The position numbers and the translations under genes are program-made. From the NCBI GenBank assembly GCA_021372695.1, contig JAJFTY010000009.1, forward strand, positions 1 to 6,221: a DNA stretch of 6,221 nucleotides. Direction: 5' to 3'. Of the stretch, positions 1 through 5,902 are shown in pieces. Every line of letters starts with the position of its first letter. The first letter of the stretch is position 1. Source of the stretch: Deltaproteobacteria bacterium (GTDB taxonomy: Bacteria; Desulfobacterota; Syntrophia; Syntrophales; UBA5619). A model generated the notes under the pieces. The model was not told the DNA's origin. It worked only from the letters and a program-made list of their open reading frames with translations, and ran no database searches.

Positions 1-14
1 AAAGTGGGTGTCTT

Positions 15-168
15 CATCCGCCGGTCAAATATCCTGGCTCGCGGCTCATGCCTACTCTCCGAGCCTTCCCGGTCCTTCTCAAGGACCAGTGGCTTCCTCC
101 GGATTTCGTTCCGCTTACAGTTGCGGGGCAGCGCCGGATTCCCACCGGCTTTCGTGATTCGGCGAATG
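15..168 (-). ncRNA. Cobalamin (B12) riboswitch, second copy, overlapping the end of btuD
   Basis: Read on the minus strand, this segment carries the conserved blocks of the adenosylcobalamin aptamer in order: GGTGGGAATCC, GCTGCCCCGCAACTGTAA, GGAAGCCACTGG, GGGAAGGC, and a B12 box reading GAGCCAGGATATTTGACC. The closing stem P1 can be drawn: CATTCGCCG (168-160) pairs with CGGCGGATG (23-15), nine pairs with one G-U. Inside it are a GCCGG/CCGGC P3 hairpin, a seven-pair hairpin at 71-77/81-87 and a GGCTC/GAGCC stem at 61-65/43-47. The 5' third of the aptamer is also btuD coding sequence. The controlled gene lies beyond the left edge. An ATG at 17-15 sits inside the 3' strand of P1 but lacks a well-placed Shine-Dalgarno site, so I do not call it as a start. 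Switches of this class normally lower expression of B12 uptake or synthesis genes when the cofactor is plentiful. Confidence 0.93.
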
Positions 169-945
169 GCTGCCGAGAAGCGAAACCCTCGGCAGTCCGG
201 TTAAAGGATGATGGTCAACAACGACATTGACCTTGTACACCTCCTTGATTTGCGATTCGGTGATGACCTCCCCGGGACGTCCCAGAGCGTGGAGCCGCCC
301 CTCCGCAAGCAGCGCGATCCGGTCACAGTAGAGCGCCGCCAGATTGACATCATGCGTAACGGATACGATAGTGAGGCCTGTGCTACGGCTAAGCGATCGG
401 ATCAGTTCAAAGGTACGGATCTGGTGGGCGATGTCGAGGGATGAGGTGGGTTCATCCAGGAGGATGACCTCCGGTTCCTGCGCCAGAGCCCTTGCGATCA
501 ACACTCGCTGCCGTTCACCCCCGCTCAGGGTCTCCATGAGGCGCGCGGCGAGGTGAAGAAGGCCGGTCGCCTCCATGGCGGACCGGGCGACGGCAAGGTC
601 CCGCACCGATTCAAAAGCCAGACGACCGATATGGGGGGTCCTTCCCATGAGAACGACCTCCTCCACCGTCAGCGGAAACACCCATGACGCTTCCTGGGGT
701 ACAACCGCGACCAGCCGCGCCACATCCCTCCGCGGCATCTTGCCGGGGGCGATGCCTTTGAGGCGGATTTCGCCTTCGCAGGGCAATCGGAGCCCGTCGA
801 TCAGGTTCAGGAGCGTGGATTTTCCGGAGCCGTTCGGCCCCAGGATCCCGAAAAACTCCCCTTTTTCCACGGTCAGGGTGACATCTCGGAGCACCCGCTT
901 CTCGCCGTATTTAAAACCGATCCGTTCCAGTTCAAGGATGGGCAT
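115..945 (-). CDS. btuD: Corrinoid (FecCD/BtuCD-type) ABC importer, ATP-binding protein
   Basis: This 276-residue protein is the nucleotide-binding subunit that would drive corrinoid import through the BtuC-like permease at the inner membrane. It shows the full ABC motif set: Walker A GPNGSGKST (36-44), Q-loop Gln84, signature LSGGERQ (140-146), Walker B ILLDEPTSSLD (161-171) and the switch His198. The C-terminal stretch VYKVNVVVDHHPLTGLPRV (237-254) is typical of the FecE/BtuD/HmuV branch. The ATG follows the permease stop by three bases, so the two are probably co-translated. The last 17 residues (260-276) and the stop codon are written by the 5' half of a downstream cobalamin riboswitch, which gives a tail slightly longer than usual. 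Substrate is inferred from the two B12 riboswitches; by motifs alone, heme or ferric siderophore would be possible. Confidence 0.93.
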   Translation of the reverse strand: MPILELERIGFKYGEKRVLRDVTLTVEKGEFFGILGPNGSGKSTLLNLIDGLRLPCEGEIRLKGIAPGKMPRRDVARLVAVVPQEASWVFPLTVEEVVLMGRTPHIGRLAFESVRDLAVARSAMEATGLLHLAARLMETLSGGERQRVLIARALAQEPEVILLDEPTSSLDIAHQIRTFELIRSLSRSTGLTIVSVTHDVNLAALYCDRIALLAEGRLHALGRPGEVITESQIKEVYKVNVVVDHHPLTGLPRVSLLGSHSPNHESRWESGAAPQL

Positions 946-948
946 CGC

Positions 949-1983
949 TCAAGCCGACCTCTTCATCAGATAGGCGAAATAGGGTGCGCCGCAGAGGGCC
1001 GTGACCACGCCGACCGGCAGCTCGGCAGGGGCCAGGACGATGCGGGCGACCGTATCGGCGGCCATCAGGAATGCGCCGCCGAAAAGCAGCGACGCCGGCA
1101 GCAGCAGCCGGTGATCGGATCCGAACAGCATCCGCACGATATGGGGAACCATGAGCCCTACGAAACCGATGATGCCGCTCACGGAAACGGCCGCACCCGT
1201 CACCAATGAAGCGGAGACGAGCAGGAGCATCCGGGTCCGCTTTACCGGGACCCCAAGCTGGAGGGCCGTCTCCTCGCCGGCGAGAAGGATATTGAGATCG
1301 CGGGCGTGGAGGACCATTACAGAAAAACCGGCGAACAGAAGCAGGGCCGTCAGGAGAATGTCGTTTTCGCCTGCCATCGCCAGATCCCCCATCAGCCAGA
1401 AGATGACGCTGTGGATCTGTTCCCCGCTGGCGACGGAGACGAGAAACATGATGAGCGCCGAGAAAAAGGCGTTGACGATGATCCCGGCCAGCAGGGTGCA
1501 ATCCGTCCGCCGTTCGCCGGTCGCGCCGGATAGCCCCCATACGAGCAGGATGGAGAGGAGCCCGCCGGCAAAGGCCGGACCGGCGATGCCGAAGGGAAGG
1601 GAGCCGAGGCCGGTGACGATCGCGATGACGGCGCCCACGGCGGCACCGCCGGAAACGCCGAGGACATAGGGATCGGCCAGCGGGTTGCGCAAAAGCCCTT
1701 GAAAGACGACGCCGGCGCACGACAGAGCAGCGCCGACCAGGCCTGACAAGAGTATCCTGGGGATCCGGATCGAGAAAAGGATCGTCCGTTCCGACCCGGT
1801 CAGGGGATCGGAAACGCCGGGGAAACTGAAGGCGGTAAGAATGCCCTTGAGGATGGGGACAATACCGATCGGAGCGGGACCGGCCACAAGGGAAAGGGCT
1901 GAAACACCCGCCAAAAAGGCCAGCAACAGGAGACAAACCCTGAAAATTCTGGTCAGGGTCAGATGGGACACCGGATCGGACAA
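949..1983 (-). CDS. btuC: Corrinoid (FecCD/BtuC-type) ABC importer, permease
   Basis: This 344-residue hydrophobic protein is the membrane channel of a type II ABC importer. Family landmarks include RIPRILLSGLVGAALSCAG followed by RNPLADPYVLG (about 99-109). Near the C-terminus are GFVGLMVPHIVR (about 273-284, the loop that contacts the ATPase) and LPVGVVTALCGAPYF. About ten membrane segments are expected, as in BtuC. I chose the TTG at 1983-1981 because GGGAGGA (1995-1989) lies five bases upstream. A longer frame from GTG 2061 would begin inside the riboswitch aptamer and add an arginine-rich, non-family N-terminus. GTG 1971 is too far from the Shine-Dalgarno site. It is the first gene after the upstream cobalamin riboswitch, which supports corrinoid as substrate. 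The partner binding protein (BtuF) is not in the window. Confidence 0.92.
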   Translation of the reverse strand: MSDPVSHLTLTRIFRVCLLLLAFLAGVSALSLVAGPAPIGIVPILKGILTAFSFPGVSDPLTGSERTILFSIRIPRILLSGLVGAALSCAGVVFQGLLRNPLADPYVLGVSGGAAVGAVIAIVTGLGSLPFGIAGPAFAGGLLSILLVWGLSGATGERRTDCTLLAGIIVNAFFSALIMFLVSVASGEQIHSVIFWLMGDLAMAGENDILLTALLLFAGFSVMVLHARDLNILLAGEETALQLGVPVKRTRMLLLVSASLVTGAAVSVSGIIGFVGLMVPHIVRMLFGSDHRLLLPASLLFGGAFLMAADTVARIVLAPAELPVGVVTALCGAPYFAYLMKRSA

Positions 1984-1988
1984 GATCT

Positions 1989-2002
1989 TCCTCCCGCGAG
2001 AA
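1989..2002 (-). promoter_or_regulatory. Hairpin sequestering the btuC ribosome-binding site
   Basis: On the minus strand, TTCTC (2002-1998), loop GCGG, and GAGGA (1993-1989) form a five-pair stem with one G-U. The 3' arm is the Shine-Dalgarno sequence of the TTG start at 1983. It lies eight bases downstream of riboswitch stem P1. This fits a translational expression platform in which ligand binding favours hiding the ribosome-binding site. No U-run follows, so a transcription terminator is not indicated. The fold is drawn by eye. Confidence 0.5.
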
Positions 2003-2009
2003 TAGTTCC

Positions 2010-2151
2010 GGTGGATTGGTCTTCCGGCTTCGGGCCGCCTACTCGCCCGCCTTCCCCTCACGATTCCTCGCGAGAGTGGCTTCCTGGGCTTTCGTTCCCT
2101 TCACGGCTGCGGGGCAGCGGGGGAATCTCACCCCCCTTCCACACATCCACC
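2010..2151 (-). ncRNA. Cobalamin (B12) riboswitch upstream of btuCD
   Basis: The minus strand shows the adenosylcobalamin aptamer blocks in order: GGTGAGATTCCCCCGCTGCC, CCCGCAGCCGTGA, a GGG-AACGAAAG-CCC hairpin, GGAAGCCACT, GGGGAAGGC, and a B12 box AGCCGGAAGACCAATCC. The closing stem P1 is perfect over seven pairs: GGTGGAT (2151-2145) with ATCCACC (2016-2010). P3 is GGGGG/CCCCC. It lies between a promoter-like sequence and the TTG start of the permease, so it should turn down the importer when cobalamin is abundant. The conserved CUGUAA is CCGUGA here and the B12 box differs at two positions from the commonest form (AGCCAGGAGACC). Both are within normal variation. Confidence 0.93.
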
Positions 2152-2171
2152 TCGATCTTTTATGGTGCGGA

Positions 2172-2200
2172 CAGCTACAAAAGAAACAACGGTTTGTCAA
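2172..2200 (-). promoter_or_regulatory. Candidate sigma-70 promoter for the riboswitch-btuCD operon
   Basis: A perfect -35 box TTGACA (2200-2195) is followed after 17 bases by TAGCTG (2177-2172), which matches only two of six positions of the -10 consensus. A start near 2165 would begin the transcript about 14 bases before riboswitch stem P1. The -35 lies only 20 bases past the stop codon of the redoxin gene, so read-through from that operon is also possible. Confidence 0.4.
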
Positions 2201-2216
2201 GTCTCATTTTCAAACC
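2178..2216 (-). terminator. Weak candidate terminator after the moxR-VWA-redoxin operon
   Basis: On the minus strand GGTTTG (2216-2211) can pair with CAAACC (2196-2191) around a 14-base loop. It is followed by the U-rich GTTGTTTCTTTTG (2190-2178). The stem is short, has only three G-C pairs, and shares bases with the -35 box of the candidate btuCD promoter, so termination would be inefficient if it occurs at all. Confidence 0.25.
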
Positions 2217-2219
2217 TTC

Positions 2220-2795
2220 CTATTTCAGGTCCGATTCCCGGACGATCTCCTCCAGAAACTTCTCCACGCTCTCGAAGGCCCCGAGACAGGAGTGGATCAC
2301 CCGATGCGACCCGTCCGGCCCGATCTTCACGCCGATGAAATAGGGGGTCCGGGCCTCTCCCAGGAGCCTGTGCAGCGTAAAATCGCCATCCGGAAAGAGG
2401 GGGAAGGGGATGTCGTACTTCTTCTGAAAGGCCTCCACCTCGTAGGCGGAGTTTCCCACGCCGATTCCGACCAGTTTGATCTTGCCGCGGAGAGCGGGGT
2501 CCGCCTCGATCATCCGGTAGACCCGGTTCACGTTCGGCGCCTCTTTCTGGCAGAAGGGGCAGTACATGCTGAAGATTTCGATGATGACGGTCTTCGCGTG
2601 AATCTGGGGGATCCTGAAGGCGCCCGAGCCGGAGAGACCGAGGTAGCTCCTCTGCGCCGCATCTTTCGGTACGGCCAGGGTGAAATCGGGAAGCTGCCCG
2701 CCCACAGGCGGCGTCCCCGCCGCCCAACCGGCCGCCGTTGCGCAAAGGATCATCCCCCATATCGATAACGCAACCCGAAACGATCTTCTTCTCAC
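2220..2795 (-). CDS. Exported thioredoxin-fold (TlpA/redoxin-like) protein with CPFC motif
   Basis: The protein has 191 residues. Residues 1-25 look like a Sec signal peptide: three arginines after the start, a hydrophobic core, and a likely cut after GWA at 25. Cys18 in the core is not in a good lipobox (MILC), so a lipoprotein is unlikely. The mature part has a thioredoxin fold: strand VIIEIF, then active-site CPFC (79-82) at the head of a helix, and the cis-proline in RTPYF (Pro151) facing it. Such proteins reduce, oxidise or shuttle disulfides in the periplasm; the direction cannot be read from the motif. The GTG at 2795 is chosen because GGAGG (2808-2804) lies eight bases upstream. It follows the VWA gene by 24 bases and is the last gene of the moxR operon, so its client may be the same complex the MoxR/VWA pair acts on (inference). 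Confidence 0.87.
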   Translation of the reverse strand: MRRRSFRVALSIWGMILCATAAGWAAGTPPVGGQLPDFTLAVPKDAAQRSYLGLSGSGAFRIPQIHAKTVIIEIFSMYCPFCQKEAPNVNRVYRMIEADPALRGKIKLVGIGVGNSAYEVEAFQKKYDIPFPLFPDGDFTLHRLLGEARTPYFIGVKIGPDGSHRVIHSCLGAFESVEKFLEEIVRESDLK

Positions 2796-2819
2796 CGCTT
2801 CTTCCTCCGCAACCGCCTG

Positions 2820-4013
2820 CTAATGACGCTTCATCAGGTGCTGCACCGCCCGCTCCAGCCCGTCCAGCGTGAGCTCGAACATGGGAAAGATCTTTCCGAT
2901 CGCCTCGATGGTCCAGGTGTAGCTCCAGGCCGACTCCGCCTGCGGGTTCAGCCAGACGGCATGGCGGAAGATCCTGGCGAGGAACTTGAGCCGCGCCTCG
3001 CTGCTCTGGCTCTCCCGCTCGCCGACGTAAAGGGAGCCGTTGGCCCCCACCAGTTCGTAAGGGGCCATCGCCGCATCTCCCACGATGATGAGCCGGGTAT
3101 CGGGGTCACGGCGGGCGAACTCCTCGATCGCCTCCGGCCGGAGATGGCGCTGCGGGTCCAGCCAGACGCGGCCGTAGAGCGTATTGTGGAAGTAGTAGAT
3201 CTTGAGATCCTTGAACTGGGACCGGGCATAGTTGAACAGGGTCTGGACGATCTCGATGTAGGGGTCCATCGACCAGCCCCCGTTGTCGATCATCAGAATC
3301 ACCTTGAGGCGGTCGGCCAGACGGCGGTCGAAGACGATGGAGATCTCGCCGCCGCTCTTCATGGTCTCGCGGATCGTCTTCTCCACGTTGACGACGTCGC
3401 GGGGGCCGTGGGGAATCATCCGCCGGAGCCTTTTGAGGGCCTCCCCCATCTGGAGCTCCGTGAGCGGCCCCTCCTGGCTGTAGTCCCGGTAGCGCCGTTC
3501 CATCGCCACCTTCACGGCCGATTTGTTCCGGGAGGCGCCCCCCACGCGCATCCCACCGGGATGGTGACCCGAATGGCCGACGGGCGATGTTCCCCCGGTG
3601 CCGATCCAGTGGCTCCCGCCGTGATGGGCCTCCTTCTGGTCCTTCAGCCGGTCGAGGAAGTATTGGATCAGCTCCTCGGGCGTGTACCGGGCGAGTTCCT
3701 TTTCGTCCAGGCCCAGGGCCTCCGCCATCTCCTTTGGCCTCTTGAGCCACTCCTCGAGCAGCGCCCGGGCGATGTCGATCAGATCGGAATCGGCGATCTC
3801 ATCGAGCGTGGCCCCCCGGAAATGGTGGGCGAAGACCTGGTCGTAGGTGTCGAAATACCGTTCGCTCTTGACGAGGATCGCGCGGGCAGAGGTGTAGAAG
3901 TCGTCCACCGAACCGATCAGACCGAGGGCAAGGGCTCTCTGGAGGCGCAGGAAGGAGGTGGGGGTGACGGGCACGCCGCGTTCACGAAGCTGGTAGAAGA
4001 AGTCGACGAACAT
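2820..4013 (-). CDS. CoxE-like VWA domain protein, partner of MoxR ATPase
   Basis: The protein has 397 residues and no signal peptide or membrane segment, so it is cytoplasmic. The N-terminal half (about 1-130) is helical and charged. A His/Gly-rich linker follows (130-160; HHGG, WIGTGGTSPVGHSG), as in the CoxE/YehP-like family. The VWA domain begins near 225: strand LKVILMID, then the metal-site loop DNGGWSM (243-249), YYFHNTLYG (273-281), and a second acidic position in IIVGDAAM (Asp313). The loop departs from canonical DxSxS. The gene starts 10 bases after the moxR stop and has GAAGG upstream of its ATG. Paired MoxR and VWA proteins are known to act together as a chaperone-like unit that matures or remodels protein or cofactor complexes; the target is not shown here. 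Confidence 0.88.
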   Translation of the reverse strand: MFVDFFYQLRERGVPVTPTSFLRLQRALALGLIGSVDDFYTSARAILVKSERYFDTYDQVFAHHFRGATLDEIADSDLIDIARALLEEWLKRPKEMAEALGLDEKELARYTPEELIQYFLDRLKDQKEAHHGGSHWIGTGGTSPVGHSGHHPGGMRVGGASRNKSAVKVAMERRYRDYSQEGPLTELQMGEALKRLRRMIPHGPRDVVNVEKTIRETMKSGGEISIVFDRRLADRLKVILMIDNGGWSMDPYIEIVQTLFNYARSQFKDLKIYYFHNTLYGRVWLDPQRHLRPEAIEEFARRDPDTRLIIVGDAAMAPYELVGANGSLYVGERESQSSEARLKFLARIFRHAVWLNPQAESAWSYTWTIEAIGKIFPMFELTLDGLERAVQHLMKRH

Positions 4014-4023
4014 CTCCGCCTTC

Positions 4024-4875
4024 TCACCTCCGGCTGCGCCCCGCCTGGGGGAGCGCGAGGTTCAGATCCACGCTCTTCTTGAAGAGCACCCCGAGGTAGG
4101 GGATCTCGCCCTGGTCGAGCCTCTTCAGATCGAAATCGGGGTCGGCCCGAAGGGCGCGGACCCAGTTGATCAGCTCCCGGGTCGCCGGCTTCTTCTCGAT
4201 CCCCCGGAACTCCCGGAGACGGTAGAAGGTGTTGAGGCACGCTTTGGCCAGCGCCTCGGAGAGGTCCGGAAAATGGACCTCCAGGATCATCCGCATCATC
4301 GCCGGGTCGGGGAAGGCGATGTGATGGAAATTGCAGCGCCCGAGGAAGGGGTCGGAGAGATCCTTCTTGGCGTTGCTGGTGATGACGATCACGGGGCGGT
4401 GACGGGCGGTGATGGTTTTGTCGATCTCTATGATGTCGAACTGCATCTGGTCGAGAACGTCGAGCATGTCGTCCTGGAAGTCCGTGTCGGCCTTGTCGAT
4501 CTCGTCGATCAGGAGCACGGTTTTGCAGTCGGCCGTGAAGGCCTGGCCGATCTTCCCCATCCGGATGTACTCCGAGATGTTGCTCACATCCCTTTTGGAA
4601 TCGCCGAAACGGCTGTCGTTCAGGCGGGTAAGGGTGTCGTACTGGTAGAGGGCGTCGAGGAGTTTCATGCTGGACTTGACGTTCAGGACGATCAGCGGCA
4701 TTGCCAGGCTCTCCGCGATGGCATGGGCCAGCATAGTCTTGCCGGTGCCGGGTTCGCCCTTGAGCAGGAGCGGCATCTCCAGGGCCATCGAGACGTTCAC
4801 GATCTTGGCCAGTTCATCGTCGAGAATGTACTTCGCAGCGCCGTCGAATCGCGCTGTTCCAACCTCCGGGTTCAT
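4024..4875 (-). CDS. MoxR-family AAA+ ATPase
   Basis: The protein has 283 residues and is a single AAA+ module typical of short MoxR proteins. Walker A is GEPGTGKT (40-47), Walker B LLIDEID (121-127), sensor 1 TSN (166-168), a likely arginine finger in DPFLGR (Arg180), and a sensor 2 region KKPATREL (Arg233). An insert around 78-110 (YQYDTLTRLNDSRFGD) is characteristic of this branch. I chose the ATG at 4875 because AAGGAGG lies just upstream. The frame stays open to 5043, but that extension has no family similarity and runs over the divergent gene's promoter and leader. First gene of the operon moxR-VWA-redoxin. Its family powers conformational work on clients delivered by a VWA partner, as for CoxD/CoxE in CO dehydrogenase maturation; that exact role is not implied here because no such enzyme is present in the window. 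Confidence 0.92.
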   Translation of the reverse strand: MNPEVGTARFDGAAKYILDDELAKIVNVSMALEMPLLLKGEPGTGKTMLAHAIAESLAMPLIVLNVKSSMKLLDALYQYDTLTRLNDSRFGDSKRDVSNISEYIRMGKIGQAFTADCKTVLLIDEIDKADTDFQDDMLDVLDQMQFDIIEIDKTITARHRPVIVITSNAKKDLSDPFLGRCNFHHIAFPDPAMMRMILEVHFPDLSEALAKACLNTFYRLREFRGIEKKPATRELINWVRALRADPDFDLKRLDQGEIPYLGVLFKKSVDLNLALPQAGRSRR

Positions 4876-4984
4876 CCGTTCCTCCTTCTCAAGGCTTTGC
4901 CATTCCCTTATCCAATATCCCGGAGAATTTCCACTCCTATTTGGGAAAGCCCACCTTTTTCGAGGGTCCCCGCCTCCGTTTTTG

Positions 4985-4993
4985 TGGTATAAG
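4985..4993 (+). promoter_or_regulatory. Candidate extended -10 promoter for the DUF1460 gene
   Basis: TGGTATAAG is an extended -10 element (TG, one base, then TATAAG, five of six to consensus). No good -35 box is seen 17 bases upstream (GGTCCC), as is common with extended -10 promoters. A start near 5000 would leave a leader of about 27 bases before the GTG at 5027. It lies in the 151-base gap shared with the divergent moxR gene. I found no convincing promoter on the moxR side. Confidence 0.45.
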
Positions 4994-5026
4994 GACCGCG
5001 AAAAGAAACCTGAGGGGGGCGGGGCC

Positions 5027-5902
5027 GTGAAAACAGCGCCCATCTTTGCGGAGGGAAACGGTTTGATCTTTCAGCCCGAAGACCGCGAGATCTGTGAAGA
5101 GCTGTTGAGATCGGCCCCGGACCGGGGAGGCGGCGCCCGGCCGCTTTCCGAGATCATCGTCGCCGTCGGCCGCCGCTTTCTGGGGGTCCCCTATGAAGCG
5201 GGAACGCTGGAGCAGGAGGGAGCGGAGGAGCTCGTCGTCAACCTGCACGGCTTCGACTGCGTCACCTTCGTCGAAAACACCCTGGTCCTCGCACGGATGG
5301 TGGCGGCGGGCGGGAGCGGGTTTGCGGACTTCGCCGCCGCCCTGGAGCGGATCCGCTACCGGGGCGGACGCCGGAGGGGCTATCCCTCCCGGCTCCACTA
5401 CTTCACCGACTGGCTCCGGGACAACGAACGCAAGGGAATGGTCCGGGACATCACCGCCGTGATCGGCGGTTCGGCGTTCCGGAAGCAGTTTCACGCCCTC
5501 ACGGACCGCCGGGCAGACCATCCGGCCCTGAAGGATGCGCGGGCATTGGCCTGGATGCGGAAGGTCGAGACGCTCTGTTCGCAGCGGACGCTGCACCGGA
5601 TCCCGAAAGCCGACCTGAGCCGGGTCGTGGAGCGGATCGCGAACGGCGACATCATCGCGGTCACGACCGACGAAGCGGGTCTCGACGTCAGCCACACGGG
5701 CTTCGCCGTCCATGACCGGGGGAAGCTTCGGCTCCTGCACGCGTCGAGCGGGGAAGGGAAGGTCGTTCTCTCCGACATGACGCTGGAACGTTACCTGCTC
5801 TCCCGCGACAGCCGGACGGGAATCATCGTGGGCCGGCCGCTTCCGGAGCGCCTCTCCGGATTTGAGGCTTGTGAAAGGGTAGAAGAAAGGCAGAAGCGAT
5901 GA
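5027..5902 (+). CDS. DUF1460 family, N-acetylmuramoyl-L-alanine amidase-like protein
   Basis: The protein has 291 residues and carries the signature of DUF1460, an NlpC/P60-like papain-fold family linked to peptidoglycan amidase activity. GVPYEAGTLE (53-62) leads into EELVVNL and the nucleophile motif FDCVTFVE with Cys78. Further on are DITAVIGG (141-148), GDIIAVTTDE (207-216) and GLDVSHTGFAV with the expected catalytic His223, then LLHASS (237-241 region). The domain looks intact. The GTG at 5027 is the best start, with GAGGGG at 5012-5017; an in-frame TTG further upstream has weaker support. The predicted N-terminus (MKTAPIFAEGNG) is not a signal peptide, although a cell-wall enzyme should be exported. 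Either the protein is cytoplasmic and recycles wall fragments, or export is unusual. It overlaps the next gene by four bases. Confidence 0.85.
   Translation: MKTAPIFAEGNGLIFQPEDREICEELLRSAPDRGGGARPLSEIIVAVGRRFLGVPYEAGTLEQEGAEELVVNLHGFDCVTFVENTLVLARMVAAGGSGFADFAAALERIRYRGGRRRGYPSRLHYFTDWLRDNERKGMVRDITAVIGGSAFRKQFHALTDRRADHPALKDARALAWMRKVETLCSQRTLHRIPKADLSRVVERIANGDIIAVTTDEAGLDVSHTGFAVHDRGKLRLLHASSGEGKVVLSDMTLERYLLSRDSRTGIIVGRPLPERLSGFEACERVEERQKR

Noticed and set aside
932..1936. Alternative minus-strand frame overlapping the permease (334 codons)
   Set aside because: The composition is Arg/Pro/Gly-rich, typical of a shifted frame in GC-rich sequence. The other frame gives a textbook FecCD permease.
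1984..2061. Longer permease N-terminus from GTG 2061
   Set aside because: It would start inside the riboswitch aptamer, has no Shine-Dalgarno site, and adds an arginine-rich stretch (RGRRASRRPEAGR) unlike the family. The TTG at 1983 has an excellent ribosome-binding site.
2823..4082. Long plus-strand open frame opposite the VWA gene (419 codons)
   Set aside because: It is the antisense shadow of a well-supported gene in GC-rich DNA. Its translation has no recognisable domain, while the minus strand has a full VWA/CoxE-like protein.
4883..4900. Possible sigma-54 promoter for moxR (TGGCAAAGCCTTGA, minus strand)
   Set aside because: The spacing is one base short, the essential GC of the -12 element is missing, and the start would fall at or beyond the ribosome-binding site.
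4667..5026. Plus-strand extension of the DUF1460 frame back to 4667
   Set aside because: It is antisense to moxR and shows no domain. The family similarity begins after the GTG at 5027.
4876..5043. Longer MoxR N-terminus from 5043
   Set aside because: The extension is translated intergenic and divergent-gene leader sequence. ATG 4875 has AAGGAGG upstream and begins where the family begins.
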